DNA of 64,000 nucleotides from Trinickia diaoshuihuensis (GTDB lineage: Bacteria > Pseudomonadota > Gammaproteobacteria > Burkholderiales > Burkholderiaceae), in NCBI RefSeq assembly GCF_003390925.1, contig NZ_QUBS01000086.1:95565-159564 (forward strand), in the 5' to 3' direction. Positions 8,856 through 18,160 of the stretch are shown in pieces. How positions within the stretch are numbered: position 1 is the first letter of the stretch; the number at the start of each line of letters is the position of its first letter. Below the pieces are notes generated by a model. That model was not told the origin of the DNA. It searched no databases and saw nothing but the letters and a program-made list of their open reading frames with translations. A program made the translations under genes and the position numbers.

Positions 8856-8987
8856 AGGATCCTACGGACGGGCTGTTTTTGCAACCGGCAATGCCACGAA
8901 GGGCGCTTGCAACGCGGCAACTATCCGGGTAACCACGTACGAATCGAACGCCGTTGCCGTCGGGCAAGCATGCGTTTTTCGCATGCT
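8856..8987. repeat. Dispersed intergenic repeat, copy B, with perfect hairpin
   Basis: This fills most of the divergent gap between the DUF4118 gene and the aldehyde dehydrogenase gene. Arm 1 (8856-8911) resembles 26758-26812, and arm 2 (8936-8974) resembles 6190-6228. An exact 8-bp hairpin AGCATGCG-TTTTT-CGCATGCT lies at 8967-8987. The -35/-10 motifs of copies A and C are degraded here. No B12 box is present. Confidence 0.6.
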
Positions 8988-9068
8988 CATCCGGACAATA
9001 AATCGTTTGCTCGCGCTTGTTTCGGCGCCGATACTGCCCCGAAAGGTCCATCCGGCGGGGCAGACGCA

Positions 9069-10490
9069 ATGCATACATACCGAAATTTCATCGACGGCGA
9101 GTTCGTTGCCGAAGCGAGCGAACGGATTGCCGTCATCAATCCGGCAACGGGCTTGCCGATCGGTGAGGTGAGCGCGGCCAGCAAAGCCGATGCGGTCCGA
9201 GCCGTCGAGTCCGCCGTGCATGCCCAACGCGCCTGGCGGCGCCTGCCCGCCGCGGAGCGCGGCGTTTGTCTGAACCGATTCGCGCAAGCCATCGACGCGC
9301 GCGCCGCGGCGATCGGCGCCGCGCTCGCGTTGGAATCGGGTAAAAGCCGGCAGGACGCTACCGCCGAGGCGCATTATGCCGCCGAAATCCTTCGCTACCA
9401 CGCGCAGTGGGCTAGACGGATCGAAGGCGAGGTCATTCCGAGCGATAACGCCGGTGAAAACCTGATCCTGATGCGCGAGCCGATGGGCGTCGCCGCGTGC
9501 CTGATCCCCTTCAACTTCCCCGTCTACACGTTGCTGCGCAAGATCGCGCCGGCGCTGATCGCGGGTAATGCGGTGGTCGTGCGTCCCAGCAACAACACGC
9601 CTTGCAGCGCATTCGAAGTCGCGCTGGCCGCGCAAGAGGCGCAGTTGCCGGCCGGCTTGCTCAACGTGCTCGCAATGGATCACGAGACGGCCGCAACGTT
9701 GTGCACGCAACGTGGCGTCGCGATGATTACGTTGACCGGAAGCGTCGCGGCGGGACGCAAGGTACTCGATTACTGCAAAGAGCATATCGCGAAGCCGTCG
9801 CTCGAATTGGGCGGCAAGACGCCGGCCATCGTCGAACCCGATGCCGATCTCGAATCGGCCGCTGCGGCCATCGTGCGCTCGAAGACGACGCATTGCGGGC
9901 AGCTTTGCACGGCCATCGAGCGCGTGTATGTCCATGAGCAAGTCCATGACCGCTTCGTCGCGCTGCTCAGGCAGAAGATGAGCGCCATCCGCTTCGGTGA
10001 TCGGTCGATCGATGAAACCCTGATGGGGCCGCTCGTGAACGCGCAAGCGCGCGAGGCCGTGCACGGGATGGTACAGCGCGCGATCGAAGCGGGCGCCGTG
10101 CTCGAAACGGGCGGCCATATGCCCGGCGGCCCCGGCTACTTCTATCCGCCGACGCTGCTCAGCCAGTGCCGTCAGGACATGGAAATCGTTCAAGAGGAAA
10201 TCTTCGGGCCGGTATTGCCCGTGTTGCGCTACGCATCGCTCGACGAAGCGCTGCGGATGGCTAACGATCACCAGTTCGGCCTCTCGTCGGTCTTGTATAC
10301 GGAGAGCTATCGCACCGCGATGCGTACGGCCAACGAGATCGAGGCCGGAGAACTTTACGTCAATCGCACGCCGGCCGATCCGTATCAAGGGTTCCATGCG
10401 GGATGGAAGCGTTCGGGCCTCGGCGGGGACGACGGTAAGCATGGGATGCTCGAATTCACGCAGACGCGCCTCGTCGTCATGCCCTATTGA
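9069..10490 (+). CDS. NAD-dependent aldehyde dehydrogenase, AldA (lactaldehyde/glycolaldehyde) type
   Basis: The 473-residue class-I-fold aldehyde dehydrogenase follows E. coli AldA in layout: FIDGEFV N-terminus, NAD-binding NAVVVRP, general base Glu in SLELGGKTPAIV, catalytic Cys in HCGQLCTAIERVYV, and EEIFGPVLPVL. The C-terminal GFHAGWKRSGLGGDDGKHG block is characteristic of the AldA subgroup, which oxidises lactaldehyde, glycolaldehyde or similar short hydroxyaldehydes. The start is ATG 9069, preceded by a GGCGGGGC stretch; the upstream in-frame extension is not homologous to the family. It is followed by an enolase-superfamily dehydratase and a GMC oxidoreductase in the same direction, so a sugar-acid or hydroxyaldehyde catabolic operon is likely. 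Confidence 0.9.
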   Translation: MHTYRNFIDGEFVAEASERIAVINPATGLPIGEVSAASKADAVRAVESAVHAQRAWRRLPAAERGVCLNRFAQAIDARAAAIGAALALESGKSRQDATAEAHYAAEILRYHAQWARRIEGEVIPSDNAGENLILMREPMGVAACLIPFNFPVYTLLRKIAPALIAGNAVVVRPSNNTPCSAFEVALAAQEAQLPAGLLNVLAMDHETAATLCTQRGVAMITLTGSVAAGRKVLDYCKEHIAKPSLELGGKTPAIVEPDADLESAAAAIVRSKTTHCGQLCTAIERVYVHEQVHDRFVALLRQKMSAIRFGDRSIDETLMGPLVNAQAREAVHGMVQRAIEAGAVLETGGHMPGGPGYFYPPTLLSQCRQDMEIVQEEIFGPVLPVLRYASLDEALRMANDHQFGLSSVLYTESYRTAMRTANEIEAGELYVNRTPADPYQGFHAGWKRSGLGGDDGKHGMLEFTQTRLVVMPY

Positions 10491-10556
10491 TGCACTTGGC
10501 GGGCGGCCTCGCAGGCGCTCGCTCGACTATAGATCCACACTCGCATTCGCCCAATC

Positions 10557-11774
10557 ATGAAAGTCGTTTCCATGCAGACGCATGTCGTCGCCGTTCCACC
10601 GCCGCATTTGGGCGGAATGTACTGGATCTTCGTCACGCTGCAAACCGATTGCGGCATCGAGGGGGTAGGCGAGGTCTACGCTTCCACGTTCCACCCCAGC
10701 GTACTCGTGCCCGCGATCGAGGACGTTTTCGAGCGCTATCTGCTCGATCACGATCCGCATCGTATCGAGCGCTTCTGGCGCGAAGCGTATTCGAGCGGCT
10801 TCACGCAACGGCCCGACCTCACGATGATGGGTATCGCGAGCGGTCTGGAGATGGCCTGCTGGGACATCATCGGCAAAGCGTGCGATAAGCCGGTGTATGA
10901 ATTGCTCGGCGGTCTCGTCAACCACCGGCTTCGCTCCTACACCTATCTGTACCCCACGAATCAAGTCGGCGAATACGATTACGACGATCCCGATCTTGCC
11001 GCGCAATGCGCGGCGGACAATGCCGAGCGCGGCTTCACCGCCGTGAAGTTCGATCCCGCGGGACCCTATACCGCCTATTCGGGGCATCAGTTGTCGCTCG
11101 AGGTGCTCGACCGCTGCGAGCGCTTTTGCCGTCGCGTGCGCGAGGCCGTGGGATCGCGCTGCGATTTACTGATCGGCACGCACGGTCAGATGGTGCCGTC
11201 CTCGGCGATTCGCCTGGCGCGGCGCCTCGAAAAATACGATCCGCTCTGGTTCGAAGAGCCGGTGCCTCCCGGGCAAGAGCAGGCCATGGCGCAAGTCGCG
11301 GCGCATACGAGTATTCCCATCGCGGCCGGAGAGCGGCTGACCACCAAGTACGAATTCTTCAAACTGCTCGAAAGCGGAGCGGCTTCGATCCTTCAGATGA
11401 ATGTCGGCCGCGTGGGCGGATTGCTGGAAGCGAAGAAGGTGGCGAGCCTGGCCGAAGTCTATTACGCGCAGATCGCGCCTCATTTGTATAACGGTCCGGT
11501 CGGCGCGGCGGCCAGCATTCAGTTGGCGGCTTGCACGCCGAACTTCTTGATCCAAGAAAGCATCGGGACGTGGGACGGCTTTCATGCCGAGATTTTGAAG
11601 CGGCCGATCCAATGGGAAGACGGATATCTGATTCCGTCCAAAGCGCCGGGGCTGGGCGTCGAACTCGACATGGACGTCGTTCGAGCGCATTCCCCTTATA
11701 CCGGGGAGCGGCTGCATTTGCAGATGCAGCGCGAACCGGCCGATGTCAGGGATACGTCGCCGGCGCGCGGCTGA
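10557..11774 (+). CDS. Enolase-superfamily acid-sugar dehydratase (mandelate racemase/muconate lactonizing family)
   Basis: The 405-residue protein has the MR/MLE capping domain (residues 1-125) and barrel. Recognisable residues are the lysine of GFTAVKFDP, the LLIGTHGQM segment, the metal ligand Glu in WFEEPVPPG, Glu in IAAGERLT, and the QMNVGRVGGLLEAKKVASLAE strand-helix with the terminal IAPHLYNGP His. This pattern is seen in galactonate/mannonate-type dehydratases and relatives that convert aldonic acids to 2-keto-3-deoxy acids. The precise sugar cannot be assigned. It lies 66 bases after the AldA-like gene and 28 bases before the GMC oxidoreductase gene, so the three probably form an operon. 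Confidence 0.85.
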   Translation: MKVVSMQTHVVAVPPPHLGGMYWIFVTLQTDCGIEGVGEVYASTFHPSVLVPAIEDVFERYLLDHDPHRIERFWREAYSSGFTQRPDLTMMGIASGLEMACWDIIGKACDKPVYELLGGLVNHRLRSYTYLYPTNQVGEYDYDDPDLAAQCAADNAERGFTAVKFDPAGPYTAYSGHQLSLEVLDRCERFCRRVREAVGSRCDLLIGTHGQMVPSSAIRLARRLEKYDPLWFEEPVPPGQEQAMAQVAAHTSIPIAAGERLTTKYEFFKLLESGAASILQMNVGRVGGLLEAKKVASLAEVYYAQIAPHLYNGPVGAAASIQLAACTPNFLIQESIGTWDGFHAEILKRPIQWEDGYLIPSKAPGLGVELDMDVVRAHSPYTGERLHLQMQREPADVRDTSPARG

Positions 11775-11802
11775 TCGATTATCGAGGAACGAGGAGCGGG
11801 AC

Positions 11803-13482
11803 ATGATCTACGACTACGTCATCGTCGGCGCGGGCTCGGCCGGCTGCATCGTCGCCGAGCGGCTCAGCGCATCGGGCCGCTACTCCGTGCTGCTGCTGGA
11901 GGCGGGCGGCCCCGATACCTCCCTCTGGTTCAAGGTGCCGATCGGTTACGCCAAGCTTTACTACGATTCGGCCCACAACTGGATGTACTACAGCGAACCG
12001 GAACCCGAACTCGGCGGCCGCTCGGTGTATTGCCCGCGCGGCAAAGTGCAAGGCGGATCGGGTTCGATCAACGCGATGATCTATGTCCGCGGCGCCGCGC
12101 GCGATTTCGACGATTGGGCCGCGGCCGGCAACCCGGGTTGGTCGTACCGCGAAGTCTTACCGTATTTCCGCAAGCTCGAATCGCATCCGCTCGGCGATAC
12201 GGAGTACCACGGGGCCGACGGTCCCGTGCGCATCACCTCGATGAAGGACGACGTTCATCCGATCTGCGAGCGCTTTATCGAAGGCTGTACGCAACTGGGA
12301 TACCCGCACAACGCCGATTTCAACGGCGAGCGTCTCGCAGGCGCCGGCGTCTATGACATCAACACGCGCAACGGCCGGCGCGATTCGAGCAGCGCGGCGT
12401 ATCTGCATCGTGCCGGCGCGCGTCCGAACTTGACGATCGAGCATCACGCCCATGCGACGCGCTTGTTGTTCGATGCGCGGCGCCGCGCGTGCGGAGTCGA
12501 GGTGACGCAGGGCGGTGTCACGCGAACGTTCGCCGCCAGGCGCGAGGTGATCGTCGCGGCCGGCGCGGTCGATTCGCCCAAACTGCTTCAGCTCTCCGGT
12601 ATCGGCCCGCGAGCGATCCTCGCGCGGCACGGCATCGACGTGCTGTGCGATTCGCCCGCCGTCGGCCGGAACCTGCAAGACCATCTATGCGTCAGTTTCT
12701 ATTACCGCGCTCGCGTGAAAACGCTAAACGATGCGTTCCGCAGTTGGACCGGCAAGCTCAAGTTCGCCGTGCAGTATTTGACGAAGCGCAATGGCCCGTT
12801 TTCGATCAGCGTGAATCAAGCCGGCGGATTCTTCGCGACCGTGGCGGGCCAGACCGATCCTCGCGTCCAGATCTACTTCAACCCACTCTCCTACAAGATT
12901 CCCAAATCGAGCCGGTCGCCGTTGACGCCGGAGCCGTACTCGGGTTTTCTCGTGGCGTTCAATGCCTGCCGTCCGACGAGCCGCGGCTCGATCGAAATCG
13001 CCTCCGCGCGCGCCGAGGATGTGCCGCTGATTCGCGGCAACTATCTCTCTACGCAAGAAGACCGTGACGAGGTCGTGCGCGGCGCTCGCCTCGTTCGCGA
13101 GCTGATGCAGGCGCCCGCACTCAAAGCGATTACCGAAGAGGAAGTGACGCCCGCCGCCAGCGTCACCGACGACGCGAGCATGCTGCGCTATTTCCGTGAG
13201 CAAAGCGGTTCGATCTACCATTTGTGCGGGACCTGCGCGATGGGTCCCGACCCGCGCAACGCCGTCGTCGATGCACGCCTGCGCGTGCATGGCGTGACGG
13301 GGTTGCGCGTGATCGACGCCTCCATCTTCCCCAACATCACGTCCGCCAATACGAACGCACCGACGATGATGGTCGCGGAAAAGGGCGCGGCCATGGTCTT
13401 GGAGGATGCGGAAGCAGACCAGGCATCGGCGGCTTCGAGCGATCGAGCGGGCGTTCAGGCCGCCGCGGCGATTTCGTCTTGA
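11803..13482 (+). CDS. GMC-family FAD oxidoreductase (choline dehydrogenase-like)
   Basis: The 559-residue flavoprotein begins with the ADP-binding motif [17 protein letters not shown] and a LLEAGG strand, followed by the GMC signature around [18 protein letters not shown]. Near the C-terminus are the catalytic His in [11 protein letters not shown] and the second conserved segment [20 protein letters not shown] enzymes oxidise primary alcohols, choline or sugars to aldehydes. A strong GAGGAG lies six bases before ATG 11803. Alcohol-to-aldehyde chemistry fits the AldA-like dehydrogenase two genes upstream. The last 28 bases overlap the convergent LysR gene. The residues after about 535 (Ala/Ser-rich) are a non-conserved tail. 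Confidence 0.9.
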   Translation: MIYDYVIVGAGSAGCIVAERLSASGRYSVLLLEAGGPDTSLWFKVPIGYAKLYYDSAHNWMYYSEPEPELGGRSVYCPRGKVQGGSGSINAMIYVRGAARDFDDWAAAGNPGWSYREVLPYFRKLESHPLGDTEYHGADGPVRITSMKDDVHPICERFIEGCTQLGYPHNADFNGERLAGAGVYDINTRNGRRDSSSAAYLHRAGARPNLTIEHHAHATRLLFDARRRACGVEVTQGGVTRTFAARREVIVAAGAVDSPKLLQLSGIGPRAILARHGIDVLCDSPAVGRNLQDHLCVSFYYRARVKTLNDAFRSWTGKLKFAVQYLTKRNGPFSISVNQAGGFFATVAGQTDPRVQIYFNPLSYKIPKSSRSPLTPEPYSGFLVAFNACRPTSRGSIEIASARAEDVPLIRGNYLSTQEDRDEVVRGARLVRELMQAPALKAITEEEVTPAASVTDDASMLRYFREQSGSIYHLCGTCAMGPDPRNAVVDARLRVHGVTGLRVIDASIFPNITSANTNAPTMMVAEKGAAMVLEDAEADQASAASSDRAGVQAAAAISS

Positions 13483-14333
13483 AGCCATTGGCGGAATAAC
13501 CGCAGCGGCTTCGACTCCTTGCGCTCGGGGCGAACCACGAACCAGTACGATTGATGACCGTCGACGTGCACGTCGAGCAGCGGAACGAGTTGGCCGTCGG
13601 CGAGCTCGCGGCCGATCATGTTGCGGTCGGCGATCGTGACGCCGAGGCCCTCGATGGCCGCGCGTATCGCATGGTCGAGCAGATCGAACTCATATCCGCC
13701 CGACGTATCCACACCGGCGATTTGCGCCGCGTCGAGCCAATGGCGCCAAGTCAGATAACGCTGGTTATCGCCGGCCAGCACGTGCAGCAGCGTCTGCCGG
13801 GTCAGATCGACGGGGGCGCGCGCGGCGAGCGACGGCGCGCAAACGGCAATGTGCTGCTCGCTCATGAGCAGCGAACTGTCGAGGCCCTCCCATTCCCCAT
13901 CGCCGAATCGGATCGCGCAATCGAGCGCGGTGGAATCGGCCAAGCTGTCTCTGAGCCGCGTGGTCAGGCTCAATTCGATCGAGGGATGGCGCTCGCGCAG
14001 CAGCGGGAGCCGCGGCACGAGCCAGCGGCTGGCGAACGTCGGCGGTACATTCACGCGCAGACGATTGAGGTCGCTCTTCTGCTGAATCGCTCGAACGGTC
14101 AATTCGATGCGGTCGAACGATTGCTGCAAGGTATTGAGCAGCGCCCGGCCCGCTTCCGTAAGCTCGAGGCGATGATGGTGGCGCTCCAGCAGCGCCTCGC
14201 CGAGCTGGTCCTCCAGTTGGCGAACTTGCCGGCTGACGGCGCTTTGCGTGACGTTCAATTGCTCGGCGGCTCGCGTGAAGCTGCCGCTCGTGCCGGCGGC
14301 CTCGAACGCCTTCAGTGCGTTCAGCGCCGGCAT
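13455..14333 (-). CDS. LysR-family transcriptional regulator (GcvA type)
   Basis: The 292-residue regulator has an N-terminal winged helix (ALKAFEAAGTSGSFTRAAEQ, then VTQSAVSRQVRQLE) and a type-2 periplasmic-binding-like effector domain from about residue 90. The LRVNVPPTFASRWLVPRL opening is typical of the GcvA branch. ATG 14333 is preceded by AAAAGGAAA; a TTG 12 bases upstream is less likely. It converges on the GMC gene and lies upstream of the ABC transporter genes on the same strand, with a 99-base gap. It may control the adjoining catabolic genes. The effector is unknown. Confidence 0.88.
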   Translation of the reverse strand: MPALNALKAFEAAGTSGSFTRAAEQLNVTQSAVSRQVRQLEDQLGEALLERHHHRLELTEAGRALLNTLQQSFDRIELTVRAIQQKSDLNRLRVNVPPTFASRWLVPRLPLLRERHPSIELSLTTRLRDSLADSTALDCAIRFGDGEWEGLDSSLLMSEQHIAVCAPSLAARAPVDLTRQTLLHVLAGDNQRYLTWRHWLDAAQIAGVDTSGGYEFDLLDHAIRAAIEGLGVTIADRNMIGRELADGQLVPLLDVHVDGHQSYWFVVRPERKESKPLRLFRQWLQDEIAAAA

Positions 14334-14432
14334 TTTCCTTTTCAATTCGGCCTCCTCCTCATGCGGCGCCGGGGTGGGCCGGCGCCTCGTATGATGGGCG
14401 GAGTATACCGGGATGGCGTTGGGATCCGCGGC

Positions 14433-15263
14433 TCAATGCGTCGTGCCTGGGCGGCGCTCGACGAAGCGGCGGACGTAATCGTCGGCGGGATGGCGCACGA
14501 TCTCCTCGGGCGTCCCGCATTGGATCAATCGGCCGTCGCGCAGAATCGCGATTCGCTTGCCGATGCGCAACGCTTCCTCGATGTCGTGCGTGATAAAGAC
14601 GATCGTCTTTTTCAGCGTCGTTTGCAGCGCGAGCAACTGATCTTGCATTTCGGTGCGGATCAGCGGATCGAGCGCGGAGAACGCTTCATCCATCAACAAT
14701 ACGTCCGTATCGGCGGCGAGCGCGCGCGCAAGCCCCACGCGCTGGCGCATGCCGCCCGACAACTCGTCGGGATAATGATTCGCGTATCCGGCCAGACCGA
14801 CTTTATCGAGCCAGTGCAGCGCCATTTCGTGAGCGGTGCGTTTATTCTCGCCGCGGGTCACGAGCGCGTACGCCGCGTTGCTGAGCACCGTTTGATGCGG
14901 CAGCAAGCCGAAGCTTTGAAAAACCATGCTCACTCCGAAGCGGCGCAACTCGCGCAATCCGCTTTCGGGGAGCTTGAGGACGTCTTTGCCGTCGATCAGA
15001 ATCTCGCCCTCGGTCGGTTCGATCAACCGGTTGAAGTGCCGCACGAGCGTGGATTTACCCGATCCCGACAAGCCCATGATCACGAAAATCTGGCCGGACT
15101 CGATCGATAAGCTGATGTCGTTCAGGCCGACGTTGCAACGTGTTCTCTCGAGTACCTCGGCCTTCGATGCGCCGCCGCGCAACAATCCCAGTGCTTGCCG
15201 GCTGGCCTCTGGCGTGCCGAACAGTTTATAGACGTGCTTGACTTCGATGCCGCTCATTTCCAT
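14433..15263 (-). CDS. ProV-like ABC transporter ATPase (quaternary-amine importer family)
   Basis: The 276-residue ATPase has Walker [11 protein letters not shown]-loop [11 protein letters not shown], signature [16 protein letters not shown], Walker [15 protein letters not shown] and the switch His in [10 protein letters not shown]. The N-terminal KHVYKLFG plus the extended insert before the Walker A motif is typical of ProV/OpuAA proteins. It lacks the C-terminal CBS domains of osmoregulated ProV/OpuA, ending soon after the ATPase core. This suggests a nutritional rather than osmosensing importer (inference). The cognate permease gene is 57 bases upstream on the same strand. The likely binding protein is encoded at 21785-22831. 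Confidence 0.9.
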   Translation of the reverse strand: MEMSGIEVKHVYKLFGTPEASRQALGLLRGGASKAEVLERTRCNVGLNDISLSIESGQIFVIMGLSGSGKSTLVRHFNRLIEPTEGEILIDGKDVLKLPESGLRELRRFGVSMVFQSFGLLPHQTVLSNAAYALVTRGENKRTAHEMALHWLDKVGLAGYANHYPDELSGGMRQRVGLARALAADTDVLLMDEAFSALDPLIRTEMQDQLLALQTTLKKTIVFITHDIEEALRIGKRIAILRDGRLIQCGTPEEIVRHPADDYVRRFVERRPGTTH

Positions 15264-15320
15264 GACCCCTTACGATCGCTGACTTGCTTGCCGCGTTGCC
15301 GCCTTCGTCGCGGCCGCCGG

Positions 15321-16283
15321 CTATGACTTCACGGGTTGACCGGTGAGGCCGTCGTCCGCCGTTGGCTGATTTCCGGTCCCTTCGTCGCGCGCGCGGCGCG
15401 ACGAGGTGCGCGCCGGCTGCTGTTGCCGCCTGAGCCGACGGATACGGCTGCCTTCGCCATAGCCTTGGCTGATCCGGTCGATCACGATCGCCAAGATCAC
15501 AATGGCAATGCCCGCTTGGGTGCCCTTGCCGACGTCGAGTGTCTGAATGCCGGCGAGCACGTCTTCGCCGAGCCCGCGAGAACCGATCATCGATGCGATG
15601 ACGACCATCGAGAGCGCCATCATCGTCGTTTGGTTGATGCCGGCCATGATGCTCGGCCGCGCGAGCGGTAATTGGACTTGGAACAGCAGTTGCCAACGCG
15701 TCGTGCCAAAGGCGCGCGCCGCTTCGACGATCTCGCCGTCCACATGGCGGATGCCGAGATCCGTCAGACGAATGAGCGGGGGCAACGCGTAGACGACGGT
15801 GGCAAAGATCGCCGGGACTTTGCCAAGCCCGAACAGCATCAGCACCGGGATCAAATAGACGAAGCTCGGCAGCGTTTGCATCACGTCGAGGACGGGCAAC
15901 AGCACGCGCCGCAATCTTCGGCTCGACGCGGCGACGATCCCGATCGGCACGCCGAGCGCCACCGAAATCATCGTCGCCACGAACATCAGCGCGAACGTCT
16001 GCATCAGCTTGTCCCAAAGCCCGAAGCAGCCGATCAAATAGAGCAGGGCGACGAACATCAGCGCAACGCCGATGCGGCGCGACGCGTGCCAGCCGAGCAG
16101 CCCCACGGCGGCTAGGACGAGCCAGGGCGGCGTCGCGCGCAGCAGGCCTTCGAGGGGCACCAATACGTCGCGCAGCATGGCAACGCTGAAGTCGTGAAAC
16201 GCGTCGCCGTAGCGTTGGACGAACACGGCGACCGCGTTGTTGACCCCGTCGGCGATCGACAGGTGCAGAAAAAGCGAATTCAT
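15321..16283 (-). CDS. ProW-like ABC transporter permease
   Basis: The 320-residue permease has about seven predicted membrane helices. The BPD_transp_1 core runs from about residue 95 to 265, with the EAA loop in GEIVEAARAFGTTRWQLLFQVQLPLA. The family-specific MQTLPSFVYLIPVLMLFGLGKVPAIFATVVYALPP stretch (about residues 140-175) and INQTTMMALSMVVIASMIGSRGLGEDVLAGIQ (about 215-250) mark a ProW/OpuAB protein for glycine betaine, proline betaine, carnitine or choline-type substrates. A charged Gln/Arg tail from about residue 280 is not conserved. It is the first gene of a two-gene unit with the ATPase, divergent from the fae gene. Confidence 0.9.
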   Translation of the reverse strand: MNSLFLHLSIADGVNNAVAVFVQRYGDAFHDFSVAMLRDVLVPLEGLLRATPPWLVLAAVGLLGWHASRRIGVALMFVALLYLIGCFGLWDKLMQTFALMFVATMISVALGVPIGIVAASSRRLRRVLLPVLDVMQTLPSFVYLIPVLMLFGLGKVPAIFATVVYALPPLIRLTDLGIRHVDGEIVEAARAFGTTRWQLLFQVQLPLARPSIMAGINQTTMMALSMVVIASMIGSRGLGEDVLAGIQTLDVGKGTQAGIAIVILAIVIDRISQGYGEGSRIRRLRRQQQPARTSSRRARDEGTGNQPTADDGLTGQPVKS

Positions 16284-16590
16284 GACGACCTCGTCTCCTC
16301 CCTTCCGGGATGTAATCGTCAGCCGCGAGGCTGCGTTTCTTGGATAGTCGAGCGCAGTCTAACGGGAGCGCTCGCGCTTGCGAAGCCAAGAATAGTCATC
16401 GAATCATTACAAGATCTCATGCTGCCGGCAACCGTTGCGTGCAATGAGTCCGCCTCATACCTCCATGAGAATTCATAGCTTTTGAGCGTCCGATCCCTAT
16501 GCTGCAATTGCTCACGACGCGCACGAAGGGTGCGATTCGGCGGAGCGCCTCGGCGCGGCGTCAACGACGCTCAATAGGAGACAGAGCAAG
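16284..16590. promoter_or_regulatory. Divergent control region between ABC permease and fae genes
   Basis: This 307-base stretch holds no supported gene. It must contain promoters for both directions. It is AT-richer around 16390-16480, and TTCTTGG (16337-16343) and CCAAGAA (16386-16392) form a widely spaced inverted pair. A ribosome binding site (AGGAGACAGAG) precedes the fae start. I could not identify a specific operator. Confidence 0.35.
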
Positions 16591-17112
16591 ATGAAAGCAT
16601 TGCAGGTGTATATCGGCGAAGGATTCGCGGGACCCGGCGTGAACGCCGCTCATATCAACATCATGATCGGCCCGCGTAACGGCCCCGTTGGGCAAGCATT
16701 TACGGGAAGCCTCTCGTCGCCGTCGCAGGGACACGTTCCGTTCATGGTGGTGGCTCAGCCGAACGTACCCGTGAAACCCGTCACGTTGTATGTGAATAAG
16801 GCCGACATTCGCGGCGAATTACACGGCAACGCAACCTGGGGCGCTTCCCAGGCGGCGATCGCCAAAGCGGTGACCGAAGCGATGTTGGACGGCACGCTGC
16901 CCCCGGAAGCCGAGAACGAGTGGTGCATCGTCACGGCGAACTGGGTGAATTGGGCGTGCGACGATCTCGACGTCGTCTACGAGAACAATTACCAGGCCTG
17001 CAAAACGGCGATTCATGCCGCGATGAACGGCTTGCCCGACCTCGACCGGCTCGCGGCGATTCGCGACAAGATCAGCAATCCTTTCTACACGCCCAAAACA
17101 GGCAACGCGTAA
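16591..17112 (+). CDS. fae: Formaldehyde-activating enzyme (Fae) family protein
   Basis: The 173-residue protein is a clear Fae homologue: GEGFAGPGVNAAHINIMIGPRNGPVG near the N-terminus (residues 8-33) with the His of AAHI in the position of the Fae catalytic His, the EGH-type motif as SQGHVPFMVVAQPN, LYVNKADI, and the YENNYQACKTAI block. Fae condenses formaldehyde with tetrahydromethanopterin to methylene-H4MPT in methylotrophs; paralogues of unclear cofactor also exist. There are no H4MPT biosynthesis genes in this window. It is followed after 28 bases by an aldo/keto reductase and then an aldehyde dehydrogenase, and lies divergent from a betaine-type ABC importer. Demethylation of an N-methyl compound would release formaldehyde, so a detoxifying role fits, but this is inference. 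Confidence 0.87.
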   Translation: MKALQVYIGEGFAGPGVNAAHINIMIGPRNGPVGQAFTGSLSSPSQGHVPFMVVAQPNVPVKPVTLYVNKADIRGELHGNATWGASQAAIAKAVTEAMLDGTLPPEAENEWCIVTANWVNWACDDLDVVYENNYQACKTAIHAAMNGLPDLDRLAAIRDKISNPFYTPKTGNA

Positions 17113-17140
17113 GCCGCGGCCACGAGACGAGGTAACGATC

Positions 17141-18160
17141 ATGCAATATGTTCAACTAGGCCGCTCGGGGCTCAAGGTATCGCGCCTTTGCCTCGGTACG
17201 ATGAATATGGGCACGCCCGATTGGAAGCCGTGGATCATGAACGAGGCTCAAAGCGAGCCGATCGTCGCGCGGGCGCTGGACGCCGGCATCAACTTCATCG
17301 ATCTGGCCGATTTTTATTCCACGGGCGTCGGCGAGGAAGTCGTCGGGCGCATCGTGCGCCGTTTGGCAAAACGCGACGAACTGGTGCTGACGACCAAGGT
17401 CGGCTATCCGATCGGCGCGGGCGCGAACAATCAAGGACATTCGCGCAAGCATGTCATGGAAGCGATCGACGGCTCGCTGCGCCGGATGCAGACCGATTAC
17501 GTCGATATCTACATGCTGCACTACTTCGACGTGAATACGCCGGTCGAAGAAACCATGGATGCGCTCAACGACATCGTACGGGCGGGCAAGGCGCGATATA
17601 TCGGCGTCTCGACGATGTTCACGTGGCAATTCGCGAAGATCTTGCAGGTGTGCGAGCGGTACGGTTTCGCCAAGCCGATCAACATGCAATTGCAATTGAA
17701 TTGCGCTTACCGCGAAGAAGAGCGCGAAATGATTCCGTTTTGCATCGATCAAGGCGTGGGAGTATCGGTATTCAGTCCGCTCGCGCGCGGTTTGCTGTCG
17801 GGCGATGCGCAATCGGTCCGCAATCAGACCGACTTCTTTACCGTGCAGATGTACGACGACGAGACTTCGCGCAATATCGCCCGCTCGGTGGCCGAGGTCG
17901 CCCTCGCGCGCGGCGTGCCTTGCGCGCAGATCGCTCAAGCCTGGGTGCTCGGGCGAGCGGGCGTCGCATCGATGCTCGTGGGCGCCGACAGCGTTGCGCA
18001 ACTCGACAGCGCGCTTGCCGCGCTCGACACGCAACTCGATGCGGACGAACGCTATGAACTGGAGCGCAACTACACGCCGTGCGACGTCATCAACGATTAT
18101 GTGACCGCGCGTATCGCGCGCACGCCGCGGCCGTCGCGCCGCTTGGAGATCGCGGCATGA
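17141..18160 (+). CDS. Aldo/keto reductase
   Basis: The 339-residue AKR has the complete catalytic tetrad: Asp and Tyr in NFIDLADFYSTG, Lys in LTTKVGYP, and His in YMLHYFD. The N-terminal YVQLGRSGLKVSRLCLGTMNMG and the ARYIGVSTM strand are typical of the AKR superfamily subgroup that includes YajO and Tas-like NADPH reductases. The natural substrate is not deducible. It sits 28 bases after fae and overlaps the downstream aldehyde dehydrogenase start as ATGA, so the three are co-translated. An Arg/Pro-rich tail (about 325-339) is non-conserved. Confidence 0.9.
   Translation: MQYVQLGRSGLKVSRLCLGTMNMGTPDWKPWIMNEAQSEPIVARALDAGINFIDLADFYSTGVGEEVVGRIVRRLAKRDELVLTTKVGYPIGAGANNQGHSRKHVMEAIDGSLRRMQTDYVDIYMLHYFDVNTPVEETMDALNDIVRAGKARYIGVSTMFTWQFAKILQVCERYGFAKPINMQLQLNCAYREEEREMIPFCIDQGVGVSVFSPLARGLLSGDAQSVRNQTDFFTVQMYDDETSRNIARSVAEVALARGVPCAQIAQAWVLGRAGVASMLVGADSVAQLDSALAALDTQLDADERYELERNYTPCDVINDYVTARIARTPRPSRRLEIAA

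Noticed and set aside
8856..8987. Third cobalamin riboswitch because of similarity to the NiCoT leader
   Set aside because: Only the flanking arms are shared. There is no B12 box and no GCTGCCCCCGCAA core.
8862..10442. 526-codon open frame antisense to the AldA-like dehydrogenase
   Set aside because: It mirrors the aldehyde dehydrogenase codons and has no family signature; the plus strand matches AldA throughout.
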